Shown here in pieces: positions 1 to 7,254 of a DNA stretch of 39,640 nucleotides. The position numbers and the translations under genes were made by a program. Origin of the DNA: Hyphomicrobiales bacterium (lineage in GTDB: Bacteria > Pseudomonadota > Alphaproteobacteria > Rhizobiales > Rhizobiaceae); NCBI GenBank assembly GCA_900469445.1, contig UBXM01000032.1:1-39640 (forward strand), written 5' to 3'. Positions within the stretch are counted from its first letter, which is position 1, and each line of letters starts with the position of its first letter. The notes under the pieces are model-generated. The model saw only the letters and a program-made list of their open reading frames with translations. It made no database searches and was not told the origin of the DNA.

Positions 1-197
1 ATTTCTAGTGAGGCAATGCGGCGTCTCATCCTGATTGCCGCGTTATAGGCAGTGGGCAGGGCGAGGTCATCAGGCTTGATAGGTCAGGCGGCGGCGTCGT
101 TTGGGAGTGGACCGCCACGCCGGGCGTAGCAATGCGTGATGGTCTGGCCGGTAGCAGGAGTTTTGCGGACTTTCGTCAGGCCTTTAAGTTTGCCCAT
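1..197 (-). pseudogene. tyrosine recombinase (phage integrase) N-terminal remnant, cut by window edge
   Basis: An ATG at 197 opens a frame beginning MGKLKGLTKVRK and continuing to a RRGGPLP segment. This resembles the N-terminal arm of phage-type integrases, where a basic start and an RGGxxLP patch precede a conserved AYNAA helix. A TGA at 86-84 interrupts the frame after 37 codons. The same frame then resumes and contains TAYNAAIRMRR, the expected helix, before leaving the window. The in-frame stop suggests a dead gene, although the remainder cannot be seen. Its position fits the edge of an integrated element. Assignment is by remembered family pattern only. Confidence 0.5.
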
Positions 198-563
198 CGC
201 AGCCAACCTATCTAAGGACCATAGTTTTTGCGGCCGGCACAGATGCCGACGCTGCGCATGGTCTCCTCAGTGTGGTTTATGCGGTTGGTACGGCCGCAAT
301 CATATTGCAGTGGTCAAGCGTGGGGGTTCCACGACGACCACGACCAGAAACACTGTTTTGAAGGGAGAAGCATCCTCTACCCGATGATCCTCTAAAAGGC
401 CGTCGTCACAAAGGACAGAAGCTCGACCATTAGGGCTGTAAGCCCAAGGTAAACCCATCGGTTCGCCCTGAGGCATCAGTTGAATGATCTCTCCAACTTT
501 GAACGTGTAACCTCGGGGTAAAGGGAAGCGCGATACGCAGGCGGAGGTACCACGCGCACCTAT
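198..563. other. intergenic stretch with an unassigned minus-strand open frame
   Basis: No convincing gene is visible. On the minus strand an open frame runs from about 563 to a TGA at 302-300, directly downstream of the lipoprotein gene. It reads sensibly in the middle (for example KVGEIIQLMPQGEP and LPWAYSPNG) but degenerates into a run of valines. It has no good start or ribosome binding site and matches no family I recognise. It may be a gene remnant. Confidence 0.2.
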
Positions 564-917
564 CTACTTCTGGTTGTTTTTCATCCAAATTCGGCCGTCG
601 CGGCCGGATCTACCCTCGCTACGATCCGAATGGTCGCCCGTCCCGCGCCAATCTTCGCGCCGGCGTTCATTTCTTTGCCACTCTTGGCGCCCACGATAGT
701 CATCCCGCCTTGCATCCCGATGACGGTTCCAGTCACGCCGATCATGATCGCGACGGTCCCAATCTCTTCGTGGCCGGTCGGAGCGATAGACGTGAGATGG
801 TCCGTCATAGCGGTTGTAGCCCCGGTCGTAGGTTGAGTAGCCGCTCTCGCTAACGCAGCCCGCAAGAGTGAGACAGGCCATAACTGCTGCGGCGAGCGAA
901 GATAACTTCTTAGACAT
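564..917 (-). CDS. small Arg/Asp-rich lipoprotein
   Basis: A 117-residue protein starting MSKKLSSLAAA, with a signal peptide ending in the lipobox LAGC (Cys about residue 20), so it should be a lipidated membrane-anchored protein. The mature part is Gly/Tyr-rich and then dominated by Arg, Asp and Trp repeats of the RRDWDRRD kind, with no enzymatic motif. I chose the start at 917 because GGAGG lies about 8 bases upstream. A predicted stress-sigma promoter at 972-948 also puts the transcript start near 941, which excludes the longer frame beginning at 944. The function is unknown; an envelope-stress role is inference from the promoter. Confidence 0.7.
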   Translation of the reverse strand: MSKKLSSLAAAVMACLTLAGCVSESGYSTYDRGYNRYDGPSHVYRSDRPRRDWDRRDHDRRDWNRHRDARRDDYRGRQEWQRNERRREDWRGTGDHSDRSEGRSGRDGRIWMKNNQK

Positions 918-947
918 TCGGGTAACCCTCCATTCGATTGGCACAGA

Positions 948-972
948 AACGGGCGTGACCTTGGAACGTTCC
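948..972 (-). promoter_or_regulatory. predicted general-stress-response (EcfG/RpoE2) promoter for the lipoprotein
   Basis: On the minus strand GGAAC (972-968) is followed after exactly 16 bases by CGTT (951-948). This is a perfect match to the EcfG-type consensus GGAAC-N16/17-CGTT. The inferred transcript start is about 24 bases before the ATG at 917. Confidence 0.7.
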
Positions 973-1187
973 GTCGTGGGGTGGCAGCTCCACGTGAAGG
1001 CGCCGCGAGGAGCTTCGCCGCGGCGTTATTGTTGCAGGCGTGCGGCGGCGATGCGACGGCACAGGTTATTTCGCAGGAGCTACGATCTGCCGCTGCTGAG
1101 GGGGCTGAATCGGAATTTACGCCGTAGCCTATGGTCGTCCGCGTCGGCGGCACTAACTTCTTAGCATAGCAAATGGAGAGGATAGTT

Positions 1188-1346
1188 ATGCTAAGAGCAA
1201 TTTCCACCGCACTCGCTGTGACTTTTGTAGCCGCATCGCTAGCATCGTGTGGCAACACAGTCCGCGGAATGGGGCAGGACGCGGCCAATACTGTGAACGC
1301 AACCCAGGACGCCGGCAACCGCGTTGGCAACGCTGCGGCACGCTAA
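1188..1346 (+). CDS. entericidin-like small lipoprotein
   Basis: A 52-residue protein starting MLRAISTALAV, with a hydrophobic signal and a lipobox ending LASC (Cys21). The short tail CGNTVRGMGQDAAN is typical of entericidin A/B family membrane lipoproteins, which are about 40-50 residues long. In enterobacteria these act as a small bacteriolytic toxin/antidote pair induced in stationary phase. In rhizobia they occur singly and their role is not established. A GGAGAG ribosome binding site lies about 7 bases upstream of the ATG. No partner gene is adjacent. Confidence 0.8.
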   Translation: MLRAISTALAVTFVAASLASCGNTVRGMGQDAANTVNATQDAGNRVGNAAAR

Positions 1347-1424
1347 TGGTGGCACTTGAATCCGAGTGCGATGCAACTATCTTAAGCTCAACGATCGCTC
1401 GCGGTGACCACGGATGTACTGGCA

Positions 1425-2033
1425 CTAGCTGAAGCGATCACGGGAGGTCGGTGCGAGGATTCGCTCCGGCCTTTTGCGTTCGATAGCAATGCCGAACCTC
1501 AACCACCCGACAGAGAGCTGTGACAGAATATAGAGATCGCCTGGGCGGGCGAACGGGACGCCATTGTCACTTCTGCTCGCGTTCTGTAAGCCACGCTCGG
1601 CAAACATCCGGCGAAACGGCCTCAAAGACGGCGGCCTCCTTCTCGATTCGAAAAAGTTGAAGGCAAGCAGATAGCGCGAGGCCCGGACGCTGACGTCAAA
1701 GGGTAACCGTGGCGCCCGTTGCCAAGCTTGAACTCGCCCTTGAAATCAACACCATAGTTCGTTCAGCAAACGGATGTGAAAGCGCCGTGCCTTCGGCCTT
1801 GCCGCGGCAACGCCTGCGAGCATGGGTAACCCACCCGTGGCGATCGAGGATAGCATGCACCGTACTCGTTGAGGGGATGCGCATGTCGCCGGCAGCAACT
1901 CACTGATCTTGCGCGCACCCCAATGCGGCCTGCTCTTCTTCGAAGGCACGATGAGCGCCTCGACATGGACCGGCCGTTGGTTGGCATATCGAACCGGACG
2001 CTTGGAGCGAGATCATACTAACGCCGTGAAGTG
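1425..2033 (-). pseudogene. IS481-family transposase, multiply frameshifted
   Basis: Minus-strand pieces in at least two reading frames add up to one rve-type (DDE) IS481-like transposase. From about 1949, PHWGARKISELL is the conserved WGARKI block. In another frame come STVHAILDRHGWV and then KAEGTALSHPF. Between 1625 and 1425 lie FAERGLQNASRSDNGVPFA, containing the catalytic Asp of SDNG, and LSVGWLRFGIAIER. Several frameshifts separate these blocks, and the N-terminal helix-turn-helix and C-terminal catalytic Glu region are not recognisable. The copy is therefore dead. No terminal inverted repeats were identified. Confidence 0.8.
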
Positions 2034-2205
2034 CCCTCACTTTCGACCGGACACTCAGCATAAGCAGGAAGGCTCAAGCACATGCTTGGGGTAAGCTGAT
2101 GTCTAGCGAGGTTCAACAGGTTGATCTGATAATAGGTAACGCCCCGCAGCGGGGGTGGATAAGGGAGGCAAACTGCAGATGCAGGGCCATGATGAATCTA
2201 TGGTC

Positions 2206-2230
2206 GGAACAACGTTGGCTGAATTGAGTT
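2206..2230 (+). promoter_or_regulatory. predicted stress-sigma promoter for the 51-residue protein
   Basis: GGAAC (2206-2210), 16 bases, then AGTT (2227-2230). It fits the relaxed rhizobial RpoE2 pattern GGAAC-N18-TT, though the first base of the -10 element is not the preferred C. It predicts a transcript start near 2237, about 20 bases before the ATG at 2257. Confidence 0.5.
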
Positions 2231-2256
2231 TTCAGGGCGGACGGAGGACCGCGCTA

Positions 2257-2412
2257 ATGTTTGAATACAATTATGATGATTTCGAGAGCATGTCGTTCGC
2301 TGAGCGAATGAAGGCAATTGATCAGTGGAACGATGAATACAAAACCACGCGCTGTGCCGGCGATTTTTGTCGGCTCGCTCATCCAATGAGTGGTGTCAGT
2401 TGCGACAAGTGA
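2257..2412 (+). CDS. small acidic hypothetical protein
   Basis: A 51-residue protein starting MFEYNYDDFESMSF. The central helix-like segment (AERMKAIDQWNDEY) is followed by a Cys-containing tail with three cysteines (TRC, DFC, VSC). The frame is open upstream to 2155, but the ATG at 2257 has GGAGG 8-12 bases before it and lies just downstream of a predicted stress-sigma promoter, so I prefer the short form. I do not recognise the family. The three cysteines could bind metal, but no classical motif is present. Confidence 0.45.
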   Translation: MFEYNYDDFESMSFAERMKAIDQWNDEYKTTRCAGDFCRLAHPMSGVSCDK

Positions 2413-2497
2413 CGAGCTGTCCGTGCGCGACGTCATCCGGCATCTGGGAAAACTAAACCGCGCCCTTCGGGTTGGATTGCGTTGCTCCAAACTTTAG

Positions 2498-2773
2498 ATT
2501 TTAGGTTGCGATCGGATATGTTGCGATGTTCCCCAACAAGAATTCGCGCGCCGTTTCGCTGAAGAAGTCGCCAAGATCTCTTTCCGAGAGACGAAGCTGC
2601 CATTCGGTCGCACCCCGGTCAGCTACGCACAGGGTGTAGTTGCAAGCTACTGGCAAGAATATCTGGTGTATGATGGCACGCCAGAGAAGTACGCTAGCGA
2701 AGACGCCCTTTTATGGAGTGAAGAACCGACCGCCCTCGGATCGATGGACGGGTGCCCACGTCGCTTCGGTTGA
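2498..2773 (+). pseudogene. truncated conserved-looking protein fragment without a start codon
   Basis: An open frame preceded immediately by TAG, with no ATG/GTG/TTG at a sensible place, encodes about 90 residues of plausible protein. Segments include QQEFARRFAEEVAKISF, LPFGRTPVSYAQGVVASYW and YLVYDGTPEKYASEDAL. Composition and helical patterning look like real coding sequence, so I read it as the 3' part of a gene whose start was lost. No domain family is recognised. Confidence 0.45.
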
Positions 2774-2917
2774 CGTAGCGCAGAATGCTCATTCCACCGC
2801 TCACGCGGTTACGGAGAAGGACAAGCCCTTCCCACACCCGCTTCCATCATACTTGGTGAGATTGGGAACGGTCTATGACAATTATGGGCTATGGCAAGCG
2901 CGCTTGCAAGATCGTCG
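2774..2917. other. short spacer, nothing recognised
   Basis: No gene, terminator or repeat was seen between the truncated fragment and the tiny membrane peptides. Confidence 0.4.
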
Positions 2918-2992
2918 CTATATCCAAGGCGCCCAAGCCGCCGCCACCAGCGTCAGCACGACGAACACTACTGGGATATAGTCGCAAATCAT
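2918..2992 (-). CDS. tiny membrane peptide, second of a coupled pair
   Basis: A 24-residue peptide, MICDYIPVVFVVLTLVAAAW plus a short end, is almost entirely one hydrophobic segment. Its ATG overlaps the TGA of the upstream tiny gene in an ATGA junction (2992-2989), the arrangement expected for translational coupling. It is too short for any family assignment. A single-pass inner-membrane location is inferred from hydrophobicity. Evidence that it is translated is indirect: the coupling, the strong ribosome binding site of its partner and the shared predicted promoter. Confidence 0.45.
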   Translation of the reverse strand: MICDYIPVVFVVLTLVAAAWAPWI

Positions 2993-3087
2993 TGCAGGCG
3001 CCATGTTAGCCAAAGCGAACCCACAATCGTTACAAAGAGGACGACAGTTAACCTGCAACAAGCCGCAAATCCATGTTCGTTGTGCAT
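2989..3087 (-). CDS. tiny membrane peptide, first of a coupled pair
   Basis: A 32-residue peptide starting MHNEHGFAACCRL, followed by a transmembrane-like stretch LTVVLFVTIVGSLWLTW. A perfect AGGAGG (3100-3095) sits 7 bases before the ATG. A predicted stress-sigma promoter (3133-3109) places the transcript start near 3102. That rules out the alternative 62-residue frame beginning at 3106, which would start at or before the transcript. It forms an ATGA-overlapping pair with the next tiny gene. Function is unknown; paired single-pass peptides often modulate a membrane complex or are small toxins. Confidence 0.55.
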   Translation of the reverse strand: MHNEHGFAACCRLTVVLFVTIVGSLWLTWRLQ

Positions 3088-3108
3088 GGTAATTCCTCCT
3101 AAACATGC

Positions 3109-3133
3109 AACAATTATTTGGAGGGGAGGTTCC
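3109..3133 (-). promoter_or_regulatory. predicted stress-sigma promoter for the tiny peptide pair
   Basis: On the minus strand GGAAC (3133-3129) is followed after 16 bases by TGTT (3112-3109). The GTT core and spacing match the EcfG/RpoE2 type; the preferred C is replaced by T. The leader would be about 15 bases and carries AGGAGG. Confidence 0.5.
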
Positions 3134-3231
3134 AGCATGGATGTGGTACCATGCTGATACCTAAAGCAGGAAAAGTTCTATCGATACTGATAGGACTTCT
3201 ATTATTGAATAAGAATGGTTTTGGCTGAAGA

Positions 3232-3420
3232 TTACTGCTTCGCCAAATATAGTATATGATCGTCGACGACGTCAGCTATTGCTAGTGTTATCTCGTGCTC
3301 TTCGAAGCCATGCCGCGCCAACATCTTAATCATGTTGGATACAGCCGATCTAGCTGCTTGATTACAGTCTGGTTTATATTTGTTTTCACTCGCTTGCGCC
3401 GCGTCTGATACGTAATCCAT
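3232..3420 (-). CDS. small helical hypothetical protein
   Basis: A 62-residue protein starting MDYVSDAAQASENKYK. The C-terminal half, SNMIKMLARHGFEEHEITLA and onward, looks like two amphipathic helices with a turn. It could be a small DNA-binding or adaptor fold, but there is no recognisable motif. The ribosome binding site is weak (GAGAAG about 8 bases upstream of the ATG). It stands alone on its strand. The local sequence is more AT-rich than the big gene clusters, which fits recent acquisition or relaxed selection. Confidence 0.45.
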   Translation of the reverse strand: MDYVSDAAQASENKYKPDCNQAARSAVSNMIKMLARHGFEEHEITLAIADVVDDHILYLAKQ

Positions 3421-3587
3421 TCCAAGCTTCTCGTGTTAACTGGATGAATGCACTTACAAAGTCGGCGTCTCTATCTTAATATTTGAAGTTTTACGCAACC
3501 CGATCTAAAGATCTATCTACAACTTTATAGATTGGGTTAACTAATGATTCAAAAATATTGAGGCTGCTTTGCAATTTTACCGCCAGT

Positions 3588-3842
3588 TCAGCTTTCGGAC
3601 GAGAATCCATACCGCGCGTGCTTTGGATCATTGGATCTCAGTGTTTCCGGACGCTGCGATAGAAGCCGCGCCACCGCCGCAACACGGCGCGCGGCGGCAA
3701 AGAATTTCAGATTTTGAGCGTCGGCTGCGTCGAAGCAAAGGCCATGAACCAAACCAAGGTCTACCGTTTCTCGTGGTGAAAAGTCGCGAGCAGCCGTGAT
3801 GGCTTGCGTTATGAGATCGATCGGGGGGGCAGGATGGCTCAT
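3588..3842 (-). CDS. hypothetical protein, uncertain
   Basis: An 84-residue open frame starting MSHPAPPIDLITQAITAARD, with a helical middle (LKFFAAARRVAAVARLLSQRPE). No clear ribosome binding site precedes the ATG. Two overlapping frames of similar length exist here, so the choice rests on the more protein-like composition of this one. No family is recognised. Confidence 0.3.
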   Translation of the reverse strand: MSHPAPPIDLITQAITAARDFSPRETVDLGLVHGLCFDAADAQNLKFFAAARRVAAVARLLSQRPETLRSNDPKHARYGFSSES

Positions 3843-3899
3843 TTCGGTTCACCGGGCGTGGGTACTATGGCTCAACAACGAGCAATCAGTAGTGGTTGC

Positions 3900-3989
3900 C
3901 TAGCTGAACAGTGTGTAGACGCTATAAGCGTATGCGCCGATCACCATCAAACATCCGATGATCATGATATCTGTCGATTTGATCTTCAT
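3900..3989 (-). CDS. tiny single-pass membrane peptide
   Basis: A 29-residue peptide starting MKIKSTDIMIIGCL, with one hydrophobic segment (IMIIGCLMVIGAYAYSVY) after a short basic N-terminus. This gives the usual N-in orientation cue for a single-pass membrane peptide. GGAG lies about 9 bases upstream of the ATG. It has no family assignment. It is the third tiny membrane peptide within about 1.1 kb on this strand. Confidence 0.5.
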   Translation of the reverse strand: MKIKSTDIMIIGCLMVIGAYAYSVYTLFS

Positions 3990-4070
3990 GTGCTACACTC
4001 CATTAGACAAATAGAATGTAGGGACTGGCCAAGGATTGGGCAGGACGGTGTTCTGCGGATGGTTAGCGGA

Positions 4071-4271
4071 TTATAAAGCCTCCGCCGATGTCCAGCGGCC
4101 GTCTACCTGTTCATCAGGAATTTTAAGCATCGCCATGATTTCAGCGACCGTCTCACTAACGCGAATGAATGTTCTTGTTTCCAGTTCCGCTAGAAGGAAT
4201 CTCTGTTCCACGGAAGCTTTAACCGTCGCGATAATCACATCCTTGTCGATGTTGATGTTGGCCGCCGCCAT
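4071..4271 (-). CDS. small helical hypothetical protein
   Basis: A 66-residue acidic protein starting MAAANINIDKDVII. Residues about 12-55 (ATVKASVEQRFLLAELETRT, then a second helix around SETVAEIMAMLKI) look like two regular helices. No strong ribosome binding site is visible before the ATG. The family is unrecognised. The regular helix pattern and stop-free frame make it more credible than the overlapping plus-strand frame. Confidence 0.4.
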   Translation of the reverse strand: MAAANINIDKDVIIATVKASVEQRFLLAELETRTFIRVSETVAEIMAMLKIPDEQVDGRWTSAEAL

Positions 4272-4513
4272 CCAAGATTGCCGCGCGATGAGTTTCGGTA
4301 TTCGCGCGAATCTGTTCAGGTCTCAGCAGGGCGGGCGGCGGCGTATAAGGCACGATGATAGCTTAGTTTGCAGCAATCCACATCGCGGGTGCTGTTGCAA
4401 CATCAGTGCACAATCGTGCGGCAATTCCGGCGAGCGCTGCCGCGCTCGCCCGCATGTCGTGGTCCCCACAAAGAGTGGTTCTTGCTTTTTCGTGTGTCTC
4501 ACACAAATACAGT

Positions 4514-4600
4514 CACGGTCCAGAACGAGGACCAGACGATACTGGACACATCGTCGAACTGAGGACGACCAGCTTGATCAGAGTTGGTCGTCCTCATTTT
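4514..4600 (+). ncRNA. candidate small RNA of about 87 nt with three hairpins and its own terminator
   Basis: Three consecutive hairpins end in a U-rich tail. The first is GGTCC/GGACC (4517-4521 with 4529-4533). The second is GACGAT/ATCGTC (4535-4540 with 4550-4555). The third is an 11-bp stem (4561-4571 with 4585-4595) followed by ATTTT. A sigma70-like element, CTTGCT (4481-4486) and after 17 bases CAAATA (4504-4509), would start transcription near 4514. No plus-strand gene lies upstream to own this terminator. I do not recognise it as one of the known rhizobial small RNA families. Confidence 0.5.
4561..4599 (+). terminator. Rho-independent terminator
   Basis: A perfect 11-bp stem, GAGGACGACCA paired with TGGTCGTCCTC, encloses a 13-base loop and is followed by ATTTTCTG on the plus strand. 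The minus-strand side has no U-run, so it is directional. Confidence 0.75.
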
Positions 4601-5090
4601 CTGTATGACTGCTGAACTTCCATTCGTCGAATGATGGTCCATGTTGTGGCGGTCGAGGGCGAGAAGCATGGCAGGTGGAGGTTCGAGCGCTTAGGGGTAG
4701 GTTGTCGCCTCCACCATCTTTGCCTTTAACAAGCGGGCGCGAAAACGCCCCACATTTACCTGGGGGAAAATTCTCTCCGTACTCGCGCCCAATCGGGCGG
4801 GGATAGGCGCCTCGATCTGCCTATTGTGACTGCTGAAGGCGTCGCAATTCTGAAAAAGTACCCGAATGGCTTTCCTAAGCCTCAAGACGAGAAAAGGTCT
4901 GTCGCTCAACAACAGCATATTTTGACCGTTCTTAACGACAGTCATGCAAGTCCTTTTGCTCCGCACGCCATCGGCTGGACGACCTGCTGAAAATCAGCGG
5001 TGTCGAACTTGGCATCAAGGCGAGGATCAGCGGTCACCCTTGGGTGGTCACCTCCATTATTACTGAATATCGGGCAAAGCCTACACATTG
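4601..5090. other. gene remnants, unassigned
   Basis: No intact gene. Two plus-strand frames look like decayed coding sequence. One from about 4728 to 4987 includes IVTAEGVAILKKYPNGFPKP. One from about 4933 ends at a TGA at 5089-5091 and includes RLDDLLKISGVELGIKARI and SGHPWVVTSIITEY. Neither has a start codon with a ribosome binding site. The second overlaps the next ATG as TGATG, hinting at a former operon. A 91-residue minus-strand frame (4691-4966) overlaps them and looks less protein-like. Confidence 0.3.
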
Positions 5091-5273
5091 ATGGAAAAGG
5101 AGGAGGCTATCGAAAAGGTTCTAGCAGCTGCGCCGATCAAGAAAGCCGGTGACGAATTCTTGCCAATTAAAAAACTGAACCGATGGGGCAGGGATATCAG
5201 CCTCCTTCAAGTCGCAATCGACCACGCCCAAAACAAGAAGCGCCTGATCGGACACGTCAGCATACTCGACTAA
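5091..5273 (+). CDS. small basic hypothetical protein, possibly end of a decayed operon
   Basis: A 60-residue frame starting MEKEEAIEKVLAAAPIKKAG, then LPIKKLNRWGRDISLLQVAI. Charge patterning is protein-like, but no ribosome binding site of its own is seen. The ATG overlaps the stop of an upstream broken frame in a TGATG junction, so it was probably translated by coupling to a gene that is now destroyed. Family unknown. Confidence 0.35.
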   Translation: MEKEEAIEKVLAAAPIKKAGDEFLPIKKLNRWGRDISLLQVAIDHAQNKKRLIGHVSILD

Positions 5274-5421
5274 GCAGCCCGTACGTGTCTCCAGCATACT
5301 GCACGCTGATTAGTTGGCTGATGCGATCCATATTCTCGTAGCTTCAAGTTTGAGACCCGTGAAATAATTGTCGGCGCGCCCGTCATGACGTCACGTGCTT
5401 CGTCGCTTGAGACCAGTCACT

Positions 5422-6435
5422 CTAGTTTGTCTCATCAAGCTGCCGCTGGAGTTTCTCCAAAGGCGCGCGAAGCTTAACGACCAAACCTGTCTCCAAGTAG
5501 TCGATAAAGAGTTCACCGAAACTCGCAAGGCTCACGCTGATCAGCCTTGACCCAAATCCTTTTTTGCTTGGCGGAACCACTTTTGGCCCACCGCTCTCGG
5601 CCCATATCGCCTCAATGAAGGGTTCCGCAGCATCTTCCGTTACAGTCCAGCGCATTGTGATGAGACCGTCAGTATTCGACAGGGCGCCATATTTTCGCGC
5701 GTTGGTGCCGAGCTCGTGGAGGACCAGCGATATCGCCAAGGCTGCCTGTGGATCAAGTTCGACCTGGGGCCCACTCGACAGGAAACGTGGGCTCCCCTCC
5801 AATCCGAGACTTGCAATCGCACTCTCGACGACTGTTTTAAGGTCTGTGCTGGACCAGTTTTCGTGCATCAAGATGTCATGCGCGCGCGAGTATGCAGAGA
5901 TGCGGTCCTGCAGCGTCGCGGCCACTTCAGCCACCGATTTTGCACCGCGTAGCGACTGCGTGACAATCGACTGGATAACTGAGAGAGTGTTCTTCAGACG
6001 GTGGTTCAACTCGTGCATCAGCAGCTTCTGGCGCTCCTGATTGTGCCGCTCTTCCGTGCGGTCCCGTAAGATCTTCAGAAAGCCCTCAGGCGTACCGCCG
6101 TCGGAACGCAACACCATCATCTCGCCAGAGGCCCAAAACTTCGAACCATCTTTCCGCAGATGCCAGCGCTCGTCGTTTCCGCGGCCATGCTCCAGAGCGT
6201 CGCGCATCTCCTGCTGCGGAATGGCGTTCCGCTGGTCCTCTTCTGTAAAGAAGACCCCTGCCGGTTGGCCAAGCATCTCTTCTTCGCTCCAACCTAGAAT
6301 ACGGACAGCCCCTTCGTTCCAGATCGTCACCAGGCCATTGAGATCCATGGAGATGATGGCGTAATCGATTGCGCTGTGTAGAACAGCCTCGAGAAACCGC
6401 TCGCGCGACGTGGAGTGAGGCTTGGTCGTTTCCAT
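5422..6435 (-). CDS. PAS-HWE sensor histidine kinase
   Basis: A 337-residue cytoplasmic sensor kinase. Residues about 15-130 form a PAS domain (DYAIISMDLNGLVTIWNEGA to FLKILRDRTEER). The phospho-acceptor His145 lies in HELNHRLKN. The N-box HELGTNARKYGALS (about 240-253) carries the His and Asn typical of HWE kinases, and IWAESGG (277-283) supplies the WxE signature. GFGSRLI is the following glycine box. There are no transmembrane segments. GGGGA precedes the ATG. No partner regulator is adjacent. HWE kinases often feed PhyR in the general stress response, which would suit the promoters in this window, but that link is inference. Confidence 0.92.
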   Translation of the reverse strand: METTKPHSTSRERFLEAVLHSAIDYAIISMDLNGLVTIWNEGAVRILGWSEEEMLGQPAGVFFTEEDQRNAIPQQEMRDALEHGRGNDERWHLRKDGSKFWASGEMMVLRSDGGTPEGFLKILRDRTEERHNQERQKLLMHELNHRLKNTLSVIQSIVTQSLRGAKSVAEVAATLQDRISAYSRAHDILMHENWSSTDLKTVVESAIASLGLEGSPRFLSSGPQVELDPQAALAISLVLHELGTNARKYGALSNTDGLITMRWTVTEDAAEPFIEAIWAESGGPKVVPPSKKGFGSRLISVSLASFGELFIDYLETGLVVKLRAPLEKLQRQLDETN

Positions 6436-6861
6436 GATTTCCCCGGAATGCTTGTTTCGATGTGCTTATATGAGCAAGGCGGGGTCAAGTCTCAAGACTA
6501 CATGTAACGGACTATCACGTTCGAGCGACTGCGAACCGATATGCGAACGCTGATCTCGCGGGGCTGCAAAGACAGTTTCTTGAGCCTAGACGAAGATTAA
6601 CGTCCAAGACGTTCGCTCATTTTTCTCACTTCTGTATGAGGTCGGCCGTTGCTGGGGCAGCCGTTATACCGCCAGTCATCCATACCAGCACAACCGCGCA
6701 GGGCCAGTGCTGCGTCTTTCTTGGGCTTCTCTGCGACCATCGCCTCGGTAGTAACCAGCAGACCTGCGACCGACGCCGCGCATCCTGGATGGCGAATTCA
6801 AGCTGAACTGAACCTTGAATTCGATTTCTCGCTTTCCCAGCTGAGCGGCGGCCGAGGCTTG
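6436..6861. other. intergenic region between divergent genes
   Basis: About 425 bases upstream of both the kinase (leftward) and the next small gene (rightward). Open frames here lack ribosome binding sites. No stress-sigma consensus or terminator was found. Confidence 0.4.
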
Positions 6862-7194
6862 ATGAGCTCGGTCGCTTTCCACGTCTGTATTGAGTCGAGA
6901 CCTCATGGAACGGAATATAGAGATCATGAAAAACGCAGCGTTCCCGAAAGAGAAGAAATCATCATTGATTTCGCCCGGTGGCTTGAGACAACGGTCCAGG
7001 AGGCTCTCATCTATGGCGAGCGACGTTTGGCCTTGATGTCTGCGCACATGGCTCATGAGATCCGTGCCAAAGCTGATGACCTTGCGCGCGACACGCCTGA
7101 AGGAGCTGAACGTCTCCTGCGGCAAGCGTGCGCGATGATAACGCGGTTCAAGGCTACCTATCCCCATCGCGTTCTTAGCCGCTCGATCCATTAA
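6862..7194 (+). CDS. hypothetical helical protein
   Basis: A 110-residue protein starting MSSVAFHVCIESRP. Its C-terminal two thirds looks helical (FARWLETTVQEALIYGERRL, HMAHEIRAKADDLARDTPEG, LLRQACAMITRFKATYPHR). The ATG at 6862 has GAGG 4-5 bases upstream; the frame continues open to 6649 without a better start. An overlapping minus-strand frame of 171 residues is probably its shadow, being richer in Arg and Ser. No known domain is recognised. It ends about 60 bases before the heat-shock leader and may be unrelated to hsp20. Confidence 0.5.
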   Translation: MSSVAFHVCIESRPHGTEYRDHEKRSVPEREEIIIDFARWLETTVQEALIYGERRLALMSAHMAHEIRAKADDLARDTPEGAERLLRQACAMITRFKATYPHRVLSRSIH

Positions 7195-7254
7195 TGAAAA
7201 AAAGTTGGTTGAGGATCTTGAACACGTGAGTGGTCAAAACCAAATCGTTCGTCG

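Noticed and set aside
581..1330. 249-residue minus-strand open frame
   Set aside because: It overlaps both lipoprotein genes, has no ribosome binding site and reads as low-complexity Ala/Thr/Pro text. It is a shadow of high-GC sequence.
2918..3106. 62-residue single ORF covering the tiny peptides
   Set aside because: Its ATG would coincide with or precede the predicted transcript start and lies upstream of the AGGAGG. The two-peptide reading explains the signals better.
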